From Bacteroidaceae bacterium (GTDB lineage Bacteria > Bacteroidota > Bacteroidia > Bacteroidales > Bacteroidaceae), in assembly GCA_024401055.1 (NCBI GenBank), contig JAKSLT010000004.1, positions 1-57,943 of the forward strand: 57,943 nt of DNA, given 5' to 3'. A program made the translations under genes and the position numbers. Shown piece by piece: positions 37,922 to 46,321 of this stretch; position 1 is the stretch's first letter; each line of letters begins with the position of its first letter. The notes beneath the pieces are model-generated. The model was not told the origin of the DNA. It ran no database searches and saw only the letters and a list, made by a program, of their open reading frames with translations.

Positions 37922-37960
37922 AGCACTCCCCCAAAGGGGGAGCGGGGAGGGGGCTTCCTA
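37922..37960. repeat. GC-palindromic repeat before kdsC
   Basis: CACTCCCCCAAAGGGGGAG palindrome then CGGGGAGGGGGCTTCC; the same words as the segment inside clpC. It ends 2-4 bp before the kdsC-like ATG. Confidence 0.75.
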
Positions 37961-37961
37961 T

Positions 37962-38480
37962 ATGATTAACCACGACCTCACTAAAATTCGCGCCTTCTGC
38001 TTTGACGTGGACGGCGTGTTGAGCGGCAACCTCGTCATTCTCTTCGATAACGACCAGCCCCACCGCACCGCCAACATCAAGGACGGCTACGCCCTCCACC
38101 ACGCCGCACGCCTGGGCTACCCCATGGCCATCATCACCGGCGGCAAGAGCCCTGCCGTGCGCCAGCGCTACGAAGGCCTCGGACTCACCGACATCTACGA
38201 CTGCGCCAGCGTCAAAATCAACACCTTCCGCGAGTGGCTCCAGAAGCGCGGCCTGCGCCCCGAGGAAGTACTCTACATGGGTGACGACGTGCCCGACTAC
38301 GAAGTCATGCAACTCTGCGGACTGCCCTGCTGTCCCGCCGATGCCGCACCCGAAATCAAGGAGATAAGCACATACGTCAGTCATCTTCCCGGGGGACAAG
38401 GCTGCGTGCGCGACGTCGTGGAGCAAGTCCTCCGCGCCCAAGGCAAATGGATGCACAACGCCGAAGCCTTCGGCTGGTAA
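37962..38480 (+). CDS. kdsC: KdsC-type HAD phosphatase
   Basis: 172 residues, the compact tetrameric C0 HAD type. Motif I FDVDGVLSG, motif II AIITGG, motif III/IV YMGDDVPDYE. KdsC dephosphorylates KDO-8-phosphate for lipid A-core assembly; close relatives act on KDN-9-phosphate or Neu5Ac-9-phosphate, a possibility given nanA upstream. Ends before a strong terminator. Confidence 0.88.
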   Translation: MINHDLTKIRAFCFDVDGVLSGNLVILFDNDQPHRTANIKDGYALHHAARLGYPMAIITGGKSPAVRQRYEGLGLTDIYDCASVKINTFREWLQKRGLRPEEVLYMGDDVPDYEVMQLCGLPCCPADAAPEIKEISTYVSHLPGGQGCVRDVVEQVLRAQGKWMHNAEAFGW

Positions 38481-38551
38481 ATCCCCCCAAAAGGCAAAAC
38501 GCCCGCGGACGAACACCCCTGCGGACACCCTCCTAAAGGAGTAAAAGCCGT

Positions 38552-38592
38552 CCGGCATACTTCCTTGCAGCATTTGCAGGGCAGTATGCCGG
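38552..38592 (+). terminator. Terminator after kdsC
   Basis: CCGGCATACT (38552-38561) pairs perfectly with AGTATGCCGG (38583-38592), followed by ATTTATTG. Confidence 0.75.
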
Positions 38593-38689
38593 ATTTATTG
38601 TACCCCCCCCCAAGAACCGCTGCGGACTAAATGGGATAAAACGCCGGAAAACGCCCGTCTTCCAGCGCGGATTCCAGTTCCGCGCGTTC

Positions 38690-38985
38690 TTAGTTCCCTT
38701 TTAATTTTCGCTAGTTCCCTTTTAATTTTTACCGGTTCCCTTTCAGTCCTTCGTAAATGGGAAAAAGGAAAAATTAAAAGAGGACTAGCGCGAACTTAAA
38801 GCGGGTTATTTCAAATTAAAAGCGGACTAGTGCGAACTAAAATCGGACTAGTTCAAATTAAAAGAGGACTAGTGCGAATTAAAAGAGGACTAGTTCAAAT
38901 TAAAAGAGGACTAGTTGAAATTAAAAGCGGACTAGTTGCAATTAAATCAGGACTAGTTGAAATTAAAAGCGGACTAATTTCCATA
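38690..38985. repeat. 21-bp ACTAGT array, locus 3 (two arms)
   Basis: Inverted arm of about three units (38690-38750, e.g. CGCTAGTTCCCTTTTAATT), then about eleven forward units (38757-38985; AGGACTAGTTCAAATTAAAAG and variants), 21 bp apart. It sits between convergent kdsC and the gene at 39136. Translation gives an IKRGLV heptad string, not called as a protein. Confidence 0.9.
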
Positions 38986-39135
38986 AATTTGCCGCGCAAA
39001 AAAAGACAGACGCCGCCTGGGATAACCTTGGCGGCATCTGTCTAAGTCAAAAGTAAAAAATAATATCGCTTGTGAGTATCTATTCCCCGCCCTGTAGGGA
39101 GGGGTTGGGGTGGAGAGTCCGTTCCTCTCCCTTTC

Positions 39136-40017
39136 TTATCGGCGACCTGCGCGGCTGCCTCCGCGACTGCCGCCACCGGCGGGTGAGGATGCGCGGCTGC
39201 CGGAACTTACGGAAGGACGGCTACTGCCAACGCTGCGGCTTCCTACGCTGGGAGATGAACCGAGGGAGGAAGAAGATGGACGGCTGGTCATCGCGGGACG
39301 CGACTCGGTACGGCTTACACTGCTGACGCCTGTACGGGTAGCGCTGGGACGGCTTACGGAACCGCTGGGACGGCTGCTGCCTACGTTGGGCTGACCTGCG
39401 GGACGGTCGTTGTCTCCACGGTTGCCACCTACGTTGGGCTGACCGGCGGGACGGTCGTTACCGCCACGGTTGCCGCCTACGTTGGGCTGGCCGGCGGGAC
39501 GGTCGTCGCCGCGGCGGCCACCTCCGCGATAGCCATTGTGATTATCCTTCGGGCCAGGGCTGCCGGGGCGCATGTCGCCGGGGCCAGGGCCTCCGGGACG
39601 CATGTCGCCGGGACGCGGACCGCGATAGCTGGGGGGCGGAGCGGGACGATAGAAGTGCGTGCGGCCGTAACGCTCATATACGGGGAAGTGCCATCTGTGG
39701 TTCACCCAGCGAAGCGGGCGGAAGAAGTAATCGAAGGTGTTGAAGAGGCGCCACTGGGCCGTGTAGAGCACGCGGGCCAGGCAGGCGTTGCGGTACTCCC
39801 AGAGGTAACCGGTGATGTCGGCTTCTGCCTCACACTTCAGGAAATAGTCGAGGTTGATGCGATAGACCTCGTCGTACTGTGCGTCGGTGAGGTTGAGCTC
39901 GTAGGCCATCTTGTCCGTGAGGTAGTAGGCCTGACGGGCGGCATAGTCGTAGCTGATGGCGGAGGCGCTTGCTATGGAAAGCATCAGCGCGGCGAAAAGT
40001 GCGAAAATCTTTTTCAT
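39136..40017 (-). CDS. Secreted protein with Arg-Gly/Pro-rich repeat tail
   Basis: 293 residues with signal peptide MKKIFALFAALMLSIASASA. Residues 25-125 are a helical domain with an LTxxQ-like motif (LNLTDAQYDEVYRIN), reminiscent of Spy/CpxP folding, and Trp/Tyr-rich end. From 126 on it is low complexity: GPGDMRPG units, three 16-residue units of DRPAGQPNVGGNRG type, then a Ser/Arg tail ending GGSRAGRR. Probably envelope-associated; function unknown. Confidence 0.75.
   Translation of the reverse strand: MKKIFALFAALMLSIASASAISYDYAARQAYYLTDKMAYELNLTDAQYDEVYRINLDYFLKCEAEADITGYLWEYRNACLARVLYTAQWRLFNTFDYFFRPLRWVNHRWHFPVYERYGRTHFYRPAPPPSYRGPRPGDMRPGGPGPGDMRPGSPGPKDNHNGYRGGGRRGDDRPAGQPNVGGNRGGNDRPAGQPNVGGNRGDNDRPAGQPNVGSSRPSGSVSRPSATRTGVSSVSRTESRPAMTSRPSSSSLGSSPSVGSRSVGSSRPSVSSGSRASSPAGGGSRGGSRAGRR
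39381..39520. repeat. 48-bp coding tandem repeat
   Basis: Units begin at 39381, 39429 and 39477, exactly 48 bp apart, encoding the DRPAGQPNVGGNRG units of the gene at 39136. Length changes here keep the frame. Confidence 0.88.
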
Positions 40018-40066
40018 AGCCTTGTTATTTTATTAGTGAATACTCTGCTGTTTTGGTTTTCGATTG

Positions 40067-40074
40067 CAAAAGTG
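40067..40074 (-). promoter_or_regulatory. Probable -7 box of the gene at 39136
   Basis: CACTTTTG on the minus strand, 50 bp upstream of the ATG; one mismatch to TAnnTTTG, with a TTG about 21 nt upstream. Confidence 0.45.
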
Positions 40075-40156
40075 CGAAAAATATTGCACACAGCCCAACA
40101 AAAAGAAGACAAAATCATAAAAATTATAAGAATTTAAGGAATATCAGGCAAGATAC

Positions 40157-40187
40157 TTGCGAAAAACGCAGGATTTTTGTAACTTCG
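40157..40187 (+). promoter_or_regulatory. Promoter of the DUF4301 gene
   Basis: TTG at 40157-40159, 20-nt spacer, TAACTTCG at 40180-40187 (one mismatch to consensus), 70 bp before the ATG. Confidence 0.55.
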
Positions 40188-40256
40188 CAGCGCTGAAAAG
40201 TCATTATAAACGAACATTGCATATTTCACAATTCAAAAAATCATACCCCGCTCTTT

Positions 40257-41780
40257 ATGTATTCCGAACAAGACAGAGCCCTTCTGCGCGAAAAGGGCAT
40301 CAGCGAAGAGAAAGTGCAGCAGATGCTGCAGAGTTTCAAGACCGGCTTCCCCTATCTGCCGCTTGAAGCAGCCGCCACCACCGTCCGTGGCATACAGGCT
40401 CCCACGGCAGAGGAGCAGGAGGCCTACATCGCCGCGTGGGACAACTACGTGGCGAGCGGCAGCCACAAGGTGGTGAAGTTCGTGCCCGCCAGCGGTGCCG
40501 CCAGCCGTATGTTCAAGGACCTCTTTGCTTTCCTCGACGGCGACCACGAAGCTCCGGAAAGCCCGTTTGAGAAGAACTTCTTCGCCCGTATAGCAGAAGC
40601 GCCGTTCGCCGCCGCGCTTGATGACGCTTGCAAGAAGGCCTGCGGCCTCTCCATCGCCGAACTCATCACGGCCGGCCGCTACAAGGACGTCGTGCGGCTC
40701 CTGTTGTCTGCCGAGGGACTGCGCTATGGCATGCTGCCCAAGGGCTTGTTGCTCTTCCATAAATATCCCGACGGCGTGCGCACGCCTTTCGAGGAACACC
40801 TCGTGGAAGGGGCACTCTATGCTCAGGCCGGCGGCAAGGTAAATATCCATTTCACCGTCAGCCCCGAGCATCGCCCGCTGTTTGAGGCGCTCTGCAAGGA
40901 AGTGGTGCCGCAGTATGAGAAGCGGTTCGGCGTGACCTACTCCATCAGCTTCTCGGAGCAGAAACCCAGCACCGACACCATTGCCGCCAATGGCGACGAC
41001 ACGCCTTTCCGTAATGCCGACGGCACGTTGCTCTTCCGCCCGGGTGGCCACGGTGCGCTGATTGAGAACCTCAATGAAATAGACGGCGACGTCATCTTCG
41101 TGAAGAACATCGACAACGTCGTGCCCGACGCCCTCAAGGCCGACACCGTGCGCTGGAAGAAAGTCATCGCCGGCGTGCTGGTGAGCGTGCAGGAACAGAT
41201 TTTTTCCTATCTCGACGAGCTCGCCGACGGCGACGTGGACAACGGGCGTATGCAGGAGATGCTTGCCTTCGTAGAGGACACACTCTGCTGCCACAACGAT
41301 GCCGCCCGCGCCATGGAAGGGCTGGAACTGCTGGACTATCTCTACTGCAAGCTCAACCGTCCCCTGCGCGTCTGCGGTATGGTGCGCAACGTCGGCGAAC
41401 CCGGCGGCGGCCCCTTCCTCGCCTGCAATCCTGACGGCAGCGTAAGCCTGCAGATACTGGAAAGCAGCCAGATTGATATGAACAACGCCCGCAGCAAGAC
41501 TATGTTCAGCGAGGGCACACACTTCAATCCCGTGGACCTCGTCTGCGGCGTACGCGGCTTTGAGGACGAGCACTTCGACCTGCCCGACTACGTCGATCCC
41601 GCCACCGGCTTCATAAGCCACAAGAGCAAGGACGGCCGCGAACTGAAAGCCCTCGAACTCCCCGGCCTTTGGAACGGCGCCATGAGCGACTGGAACACAC
41701 TTTTCGTGGAAGTGCCCCTCTCCACCTTCAACCCCGTCAAGACCGTGGCCGACCTCTTCCGCAAGGAACATCAGGCCTAA
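40257..41780 (+). CDS. DUF4301 family protein, nucleotidyltransferase-like
   Basis: 507 residues. Starts MYSEQDRALLREKGISEEKV, the usual DUF4301 start. FVPASGAASRMFKDL resembles the nucleotide-binding loop of UDP-sugar pyrophosphorylases (GxGTRxx type), and FRPGGHGALIENLNE followed by FVKNIDNVVPD resembles their PxGHGD and NxDNL motifs. I infer a sugar-nucleotidyltransferase fold; no substrate is known. It precedes malQ by 36 bp. Confidence 0.82.
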   Translation: MYSEQDRALLREKGISEEKVQQMLQSFKTGFPYLPLEAAATTVRGIQAPTAEEQEAYIAAWDNYVASGSHKVVKFVPASGAASRMFKDLFAFLDGDHEAPESPFEKNFFARIAEAPFAAALDDACKKACGLSIAELITAGRYKDVVRLLLSAEGLRYGMLPKGLLLFHKYPDGVRTPFEEHLVEGALYAQAGGKVNIHFTVSPEHRPLFEALCKEVVPQYEKRFGVTYSISFSEQKPSTDTIAANGDDTPFRNADGTLLFRPGGHGALIENLNEIDGDVIFVKNIDNVVPDALKADTVRWKKVIAGVLVSVQEQIFSYLDELADGDVDNGRMQEMLAFVEDTLCCHNDAARAMEGLELLDYLYCKLNRPLRVCGMVRNVGEPGGGPFLACNPDGSVSLQILESSQIDMNNARSKTMFSEGTHFNPVDLVCGVRGFEDEHFDLPDYVDPATGFISHKSKDGRELKALELPGLWNGAMSDWNTLFVEVPLSTFNPVKTVADLFRKEHQA

Positions 41781-41816
41781 ACAGCGTACACATTATATAT
41801 ATAATAGAGAAAAGAT

Positions 41817-44039
41817 ATGCACTTTGAGATAGAGTACTGCACCGTATGGGGCGAGAACATCGGCGTGTTGATTGACGGCTATGACAAGCCCGTAATGCTC
41901 TCCACGGCCGACGGCCGCATCTGGAAAGGCGAGGCAGACGTTGACGCCAGCCAGCCCGCCGGCTACCGCTATGGCGTTTGGCGCGACGGACACCTCGTTC
42001 GCCGCGAGATGTGCCTCACGTCCCATCGCCTCCATGACGACGGAGCCCCCGATGCCTGGACTGACCGGCACATCGCCGGCACGGCCGTCCCGCTCTTCTC
42101 GCTCCGCAGCGAAGGCAGCCAGGGCGTGGGCGACTTCGGCGACCTCGCCACGATGATAGATTGGTGCGTCCGCACCGGGCAGCAGGTACTGCAAATCTTG
42201 CCCATCAACGACACCACGAAAACGGGGACACCCGCCGATTCTTACCCCTACTCTTCCATAAGTATTTTTGCCCTCCATCCAATGTACGCAGACTTGCGCC
42301 AACTGCCGCAAGTCAGGAATAAAATGGGCGACGAGATACTACACAAACTCGCCGAGGCCAACCTTCTACCTTCACTTGACTATCCGCTCGTCAATTCTCT
42401 GAAGTTAGAATACTTACGGCTCTTGTTTATAAAAGTAAGAAGGCTAACTCTCCGCAGCAAGGATTATAAAGGATTCCTCTCCGCCAACGCCGACTGGCTC
42501 ATCCCCTACGCTGCCTTCTCCGTGTGTCGCGACAAGTACGCCACGGCCGACTTCTCCAAATGGCCAAAGCACTCTTCCTACGATGCTGCCGAGATTGCCA
42601 GATTCTGCCACGGGAACCCTGCCGCCGAATTCTATATTTGGCTGCAGTATGTGCTTCACGTACAGTTGAGCACCGCCGTGCAGTATGCCCGCCGCCACAA
42701 TGTTCTCATCAAGGGCGACATCCCCATCGGTATTGACCGATACTCTGTAGAGGCTTGGCAGACGCCGCACCTCTTCCACATGGACATGTCGGCCGGAGCA
42801 CCGCCCGATGCTTTCAGTGCCGAGGGCCAGAACTGGGGCTTCCCCACCTACAACTGGGAACGCATGGCCGAGGACGGCTATGCCTGGTGGCGACGCCGCT
42901 TTGCCCACATGGCACAATACTTCGACGCCTACCGCATAGACCATATCCTCGGTTTCTTCCGCATCTGGCAGATACCCTTCTGCGAGAGAGGCGGCCTTCT
43001 GGGCCAGTTCTCCCCTGCCCTGCCCCTTACGGCCGACGAAATCGAACGCTTCGGTCTCCATTTCCAGGAGGAGTTCATGACGCGCCCCTTCATCAACGAC
43101 GCCCTCCTCGAGAAGCTCTTCGGCAGCCTCGCCGACCCAGTGAAGCGCACCTTCCTCACCCGTGCCCACCACGACATCTGGCATCTCCGCCCACAGTTCG
43201 CCACGGGCAAGCTGGTTGAAGCGTGGTTTGCAGATTCTTCCCGCAAGACGCCGACCCTCCTCAAGCAGGAAAGAGTCCGCAAAGGCCTCCACGCACTCCT
43301 TGCCAACGTCCTTTTCCTGCCCGACCATCAGGGCCGCGGCTATCACCCACGCATCGGGGCCGACGCCAGCCAAGTCTTCACGCGCCTCGCCCCACAAGAG
43401 CAGGATGCCTTCCGCCGCATACACAACCACTACTTCTACGAGCGCCACGATGACTTCTGGCGCAACCAAGCCCTGCAGAAGCTCCCCTCATTACTTAACA
43501 GCACCCATCTCCTCCCCTGCGGCGAAGACCTCGGCATGGTGCCCCAGTGCGTACCCGCCGTCATGCAGCAGTTGCAAGTGCTCTCCCTTGAGATAGAGCG
43601 CATGCCCAAAGCCCCGTGGCAAACCTTCGGCGACGTAGCCTCCTACCCCGCCCTCAGCGTCTGCACCACTGGCACCCACGACATGTCGCCCCTCCGCCTC
43701 TGGTGGCAGGAGGACACCGACCTCACCCAGCGCTATTTCGCCGACATCCTCCACGGCTGGGGCCCCGCGCCGAAAGAAGCCACACCGCAAATATGCGAAC
43801 ATATCATCGCCCGCCACCTTGCCAGCCCCTCGTTCCTTTGCATACTCCCCCTGCAAGACTGGCTCGCCCTCTCCGACGCCCTGCGTCATCCCTCGCCCGA
43901 AGAGGAACGCATCAACGTCCCCGCCGACCCTCATCACTACTGGCGCTACCGCATGCACATTACCCTCGACACGCTTCTTCAGACCACGCCCTTCAACGAG
44001 AAGGTTGCCGGCCTCATCGCCACCCATCGTCCCAGATAA
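41817..44039 (+). CDS. malQ: 4-alpha-glucanotransferase (GH77)
   Basis: 740 residues. A short N-terminal starch-binding-like module (about 1-70), then GH77: PLFSLRSEGSQGVGDFGDL, QILPINDT, nucleophile Asp in YRIDHILGFFR, acid/base Glu in PCGEDLGMVP, and TGTHDMSPLRLWW. Disproportionates maltodextrins, complementing the phosphorylase at 22223. Bacteroides homologues are about 890 residues with two CBM20 modules, so this one seems to have lost most of one. Confidence 0.92.
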   Translation: MHFEIEYCTVWGENIGVLIDGYDKPVMLSTADGRIWKGEADVDASQPAGYRYGVWRDGHLVRREMCLTSHRLHDDGAPDAWTDRHIAGTAVPLFSLRSEGSQGVGDFGDLATMIDWCVRTGQQVLQILPINDTTKTGTPADSYPYSSISIFALHPMYADLRQLPQVRNKMGDEILHKLAEANLLPSLDYPLVNSLKLEYLRLLFIKVRRLTLRSKDYKGFLSANADWLIPYAAFSVCRDKYATADFSKWPKHSSYDAAEIARFCHGNPAAEFYIWLQYVLHVQLSTAVQYARRHNVLIKGDIPIGIDRYSVEAWQTPHLFHMDMSAGAPPDAFSAEGQNWGFPTYNWERMAEDGYAWWRRRFAHMAQYFDAYRIDHILGFFRIWQIPFCERGGLLGQFSPALPLTADEIERFGLHFQEEFMTRPFINDALLEKLFGSLADPVKRTFLTRAHHDIWHLRPQFATGKLVEAWFADSSRKTPTLLKQERVRKGLHALLANVLFLPDHQGRGYHPRIGADASQVFTRLAPQEQDAFRRIHNHYFYERHDDFWRNQALQKLPSLLNSTHLLPCGEDLGMVPQCVPAVMQQLQVLSLEIERMPKAPWQTFGDVASYPALSVCTTGTHDMSPLRLWWQEDTDLTQRYFADILHGWGPAPKEATPQICEHIIARHLASPSFLCILPLQDWLALSDALRHPSPEEERINVPADPHHYWRYRMHITLDTLLQTTPFNEKVAGLIATHRPR

Positions 44040-44112
44040 TTAGCAAATTAGAAAATTAGCAAATTTCCCCGCGGCCTCCCCTTATTTTTTACTTTTTACT
44101 TTTTATTTTCTC

Positions 44113-45477
44113 TTGTCCAACACCGATAAATTCAAAATCCTCGGCACCGCCCCCGTCGGCCGTCTCCTCATCCAATATGCCGTGCCCGCCATCATAGCCA
44201 TGGCGGCGTCATCCGTTTATAACATCATCGACGGCATCTTCATAGGCCAGGGCGTAGGTGCCGCCGCCATTATGGGCCTCGCCCTCTGCGCCCCCATCAT
44301 GTCGCTCACCGCCGCTTTCGGCGCCATGGTAGGCGTAGGCTCCTCCACACTTATGTCCGTCCGCCTCGGACAAGAAGACTACGACACCGCCCGCCGCATC
44401 CTCGGCAACACCATCTTCCTCAACGTGGCCATGGGCGTCATCCTGGGCGGCGTCATCCTCCTGTTCCTCGACCCCGTCCTCCGCTTCTTCGGCGCCAGCG
44501 ACGTTACCCTCGAGCCTGCCCGCCAGTTCATGCAGATTATCCTCGCCGGCAACGTCATCACCCATCTCTACCTTGGCCTCAACGGCCTCCTGCGCTCTAC
44601 CAACCGGCCGCGCATTGCCATGTACGCCACCATCGGCACCGTCATCCTCAACTGCATCTTCTGCCCTCTCTTCATCTTCGTGCTCCATCTCGGCATACGC
44701 GGCGCAGCCGTTGCCACCATGCTCGCCCAGCTCTGCATGCTCTTCTGGGAACTGCACCTCTTCCGCGACCCCGCCGAACTCGTCCACACCGACCGCGACA
44801 GCATCATCCACCCCGACCTCCGCATCTGCCGCGAAAGCCTCACCATCGGCCTCCCCAACTTCCTCGTCAACGCCTGCAACTGTTGCATCGCCATCCTCTT
44901 CGTGCGCACCCTCACGGCCCACGGCGGCGACACGGCAGTGGGAGCCTACGGCATAATCAACCGCATCAACTTCTTCATCATCATGGCCGTCATCGGCCTC
45001 AACCAGGGCATGATGCCCATCGCCGGCTATAACTACGGCGCCCAGAAGAACCAACGCCTCTTCCGTGTGCTCTGGCTCACCATAGGCGCCGCCACCGTCG
45101 TCACCACCCTCGGCTGGTTCCTCGGCACCTTCTTCAGCACCGCCCTCGTCACACCCTTCGCCAAGGACGCACCCGCCCTCATCGCCACCGCCGCCCACGG
45201 CATGCGCATCATGGTCATGGTCATGCCCGTCATCGGAGTCCAAATCGTCAGCACGGCCTTCTTCCAGAGCATAGGCTACCCCGGCAAGAGCATTTTCCTC
45301 TCCCTCAGCCGCCAAATCATCTTCCTCATCCCCGCCCTTCTCATACTCCCCCGCATACTCCCCAACCCCGTCGATGGCGTATGGTACAGCATACCCCTCT
45401 CCGACGTCCTCGCCACTCTCACCTCCGTCACCCTCCTCATCATAGAAGTCCGCAAATTTAGGAAATCAGGAAATTAG
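44113..45477 (+). CDS. MATE family efflux transporter
   Basis: 454 residues, 12 predicted membrane segments in two halves: IDGIFIGQGVGAAAIMGLAL near 40 and GLNQGMMPIAGYNYGAQKN near 300 are MATE signatures. Start is TTG at 44113 (MSNTDKFKILGTAPVGRLL); no in-frame ATG nearby preserves the first helix. Exports cationic drugs or metabolites with Na+ or H+. The last residues (EVRKFRKSGN) are encoded by an AATTAGCAAA-type repeat, and a TTTTTACTTTTT tract precedes the start. Confidence 0.9.
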   Translation: MSNTDKFKILGTAPVGRLLIQYAVPAIIAMAASSVYNIIDGIFIGQGVGAAAIMGLALCAPIMSLTAAFGAMVGVGSSTLMSVRLGQEDYDTARRILGNTIFLNVAMGVILGGVILLFLDPVLRFFGASDVTLEPARQFMQIILAGNVITHLYLGLNGLLRSTNRPRIAMYATIGTVILNCIFCPLFIFVLHLGIRGAAVATMLAQLCMLFWELHLFRDPAELVHTDRDSIIHPDLRICRESLTIGLPNFLVNACNCCIAILFVRTLTAHGGDTAVGAYGIINRINFFIIMAVIGLNQGMMPIAGYNYGAQKNQRLFRVLWLTIGAATVVTTLGWFLGTFFSTALVTPFAKDAPALIATAAHGMRIMVMVMPVIGVQIVSTAFFQSIGYPGKSIFLSLSRQIIFLIPALLILPRILPNPVDGVWYSIPLSDVLATLTSVTLLIIEVRKFRKSGN

Positions 45478-45541
45478 CAAATTAGGAAATGCCCAGCGTT
45501 GCTGTATTTTTTACTTTATATTTCTTATTTTTTACTTAATA

Positions 45542-45859
45542 ATGCTCATCGATTCCCTTTTCCTTCTCCTCCCCATGTCCGAGCTTCCCCTTTTGGACCG
45601 CAGCGCACGCCTCGACATGCTCGACTACTACGCCGCCTCGCTCCCCGCCCGCGCCACCAATGCCCTCGGCGGCGAATCCATCCTCACGGCCAAGACCGAC
45701 AGCACCCTCAGCATACACCTCACCGACGTAAGCGACTGGCAGCTCACCGTCCTCCCCGACGGCACACTCCTCTGCACCCACACCCTCCACGTCGCCTCCC
45801 GCCCCGACATCGTCCGCACCCGCCGCTACGACAAAGGAATTAGCAAATTTGAAAATTAG
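45542..45859 (+). CDS. Short DUF3256 homologue, probably truncated
   Basis: 105 residues. MSELPLLDRSARLDMLDYY and ATNALGGESILTAKTDSTL match the start of DUF3256 proteins, which are about 200 residues with a signal peptide as I recall them. Here the C-terminal half is missing: after SRPDIVRTRRYDKG the frame runs into the AATTAGCAAA repeat (ISKFEN) and stops. Function unknown. The gap 45860-46012 holds only T-rich repeat tracts. Confidence 0.55.
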   Translation: MLIDSLFLLLPMSELPLLDRSARLDMLDYYAASLPARATNALGGESILTAKTDSTLSIHLTDVSDWQLTVLPDGTLLCTHTLHVASRPDIVRTRRYDKGISKFEN

Positions 45860-46012
45860 CAAATTAGCACAGTCCCTGCAGGCCCTGTATTTTTTACTTT
45901 TTATTTTTTATTTTTTCCTTTTCACTTTTATACGCCCTTCTTGTCTGCTGAGAAACTGATTTCCAGCATATTCCATCAGACTTCTCCGACGGTTCCTCCG
46001 ACCGGTTCGTCT

Positions 46013-46098
46013 TGGCCACAGCTGTGACGCATACTTGGCCACAGCTGTGACCGATATCCGTCACAGCTGTGGCCATATATCGGTCACTACTGTGGCCA
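46013..46098. repeat. Four-unit CACAGCTGTG palindrome array
   Basis: TGGCCACAGCTGTGA at 46013-46027 and 46036-46050, inverted TCACAGCTGTGGCCA at 46061-46075 and a variant TCACTACTGTGGCCA at 46084-46098. Spacing is about 23-25 bp. The array is symmetric about ATAT at 46054. It lies about 170 bp upstream of the promoter of the pseudouridine synthase gene. Confidence 0.85.
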
Positions 46099-46268
46099 TG
46101 ATGACTAAATGCCGACTAAGAACAATGCCTTCGGCTTTGCCGACGATTTCTTCCATTTTCCTTCCGAGGCAAGGCTAATAGATATTGCAAACTGCGACAA
46201 TTCGTAATATTGAGTTTTGCTTTTAGTTTCCGGTTTGCCCGGAAATGCGAAGAAAAATCGTATTCTTC

Positions 46269-46299
46269 TTTGTTTTCCGCTCACTTTTTCGTAATTTTG
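46269..46299 (+). promoter_or_regulatory. Promoter of the RluA-type gene
   Basis: -33 TTTG at 46269-46272, 19-nt spacer, -7 TAATTTTG at 46292-46299; ATG 22 bp on, so the leader is very short. Confidence 0.8.
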
Positions 46300-46321
46300 C
46301 TGCACATATATATTATATATA

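Noticed and set aside
38830-39045. Open frame of 71 codons with MRTKIGLVQIKRGLVRIKRG-type heptads
   Set aside because: It is the translation of the 21-bp DNA repeat (seven codons per unit). The same repeat is non-coding or read in other frames at the other two loci, so the DNA unit rather than the peptide is what is repeated.
45894-46076. Minus-strand frame of 60 codons (MATAVTDIGHSC start)
   Set aside because: It is the translation of the CACAGCTGTG palindrome array plus a T-rich tract; no promoter or homology.
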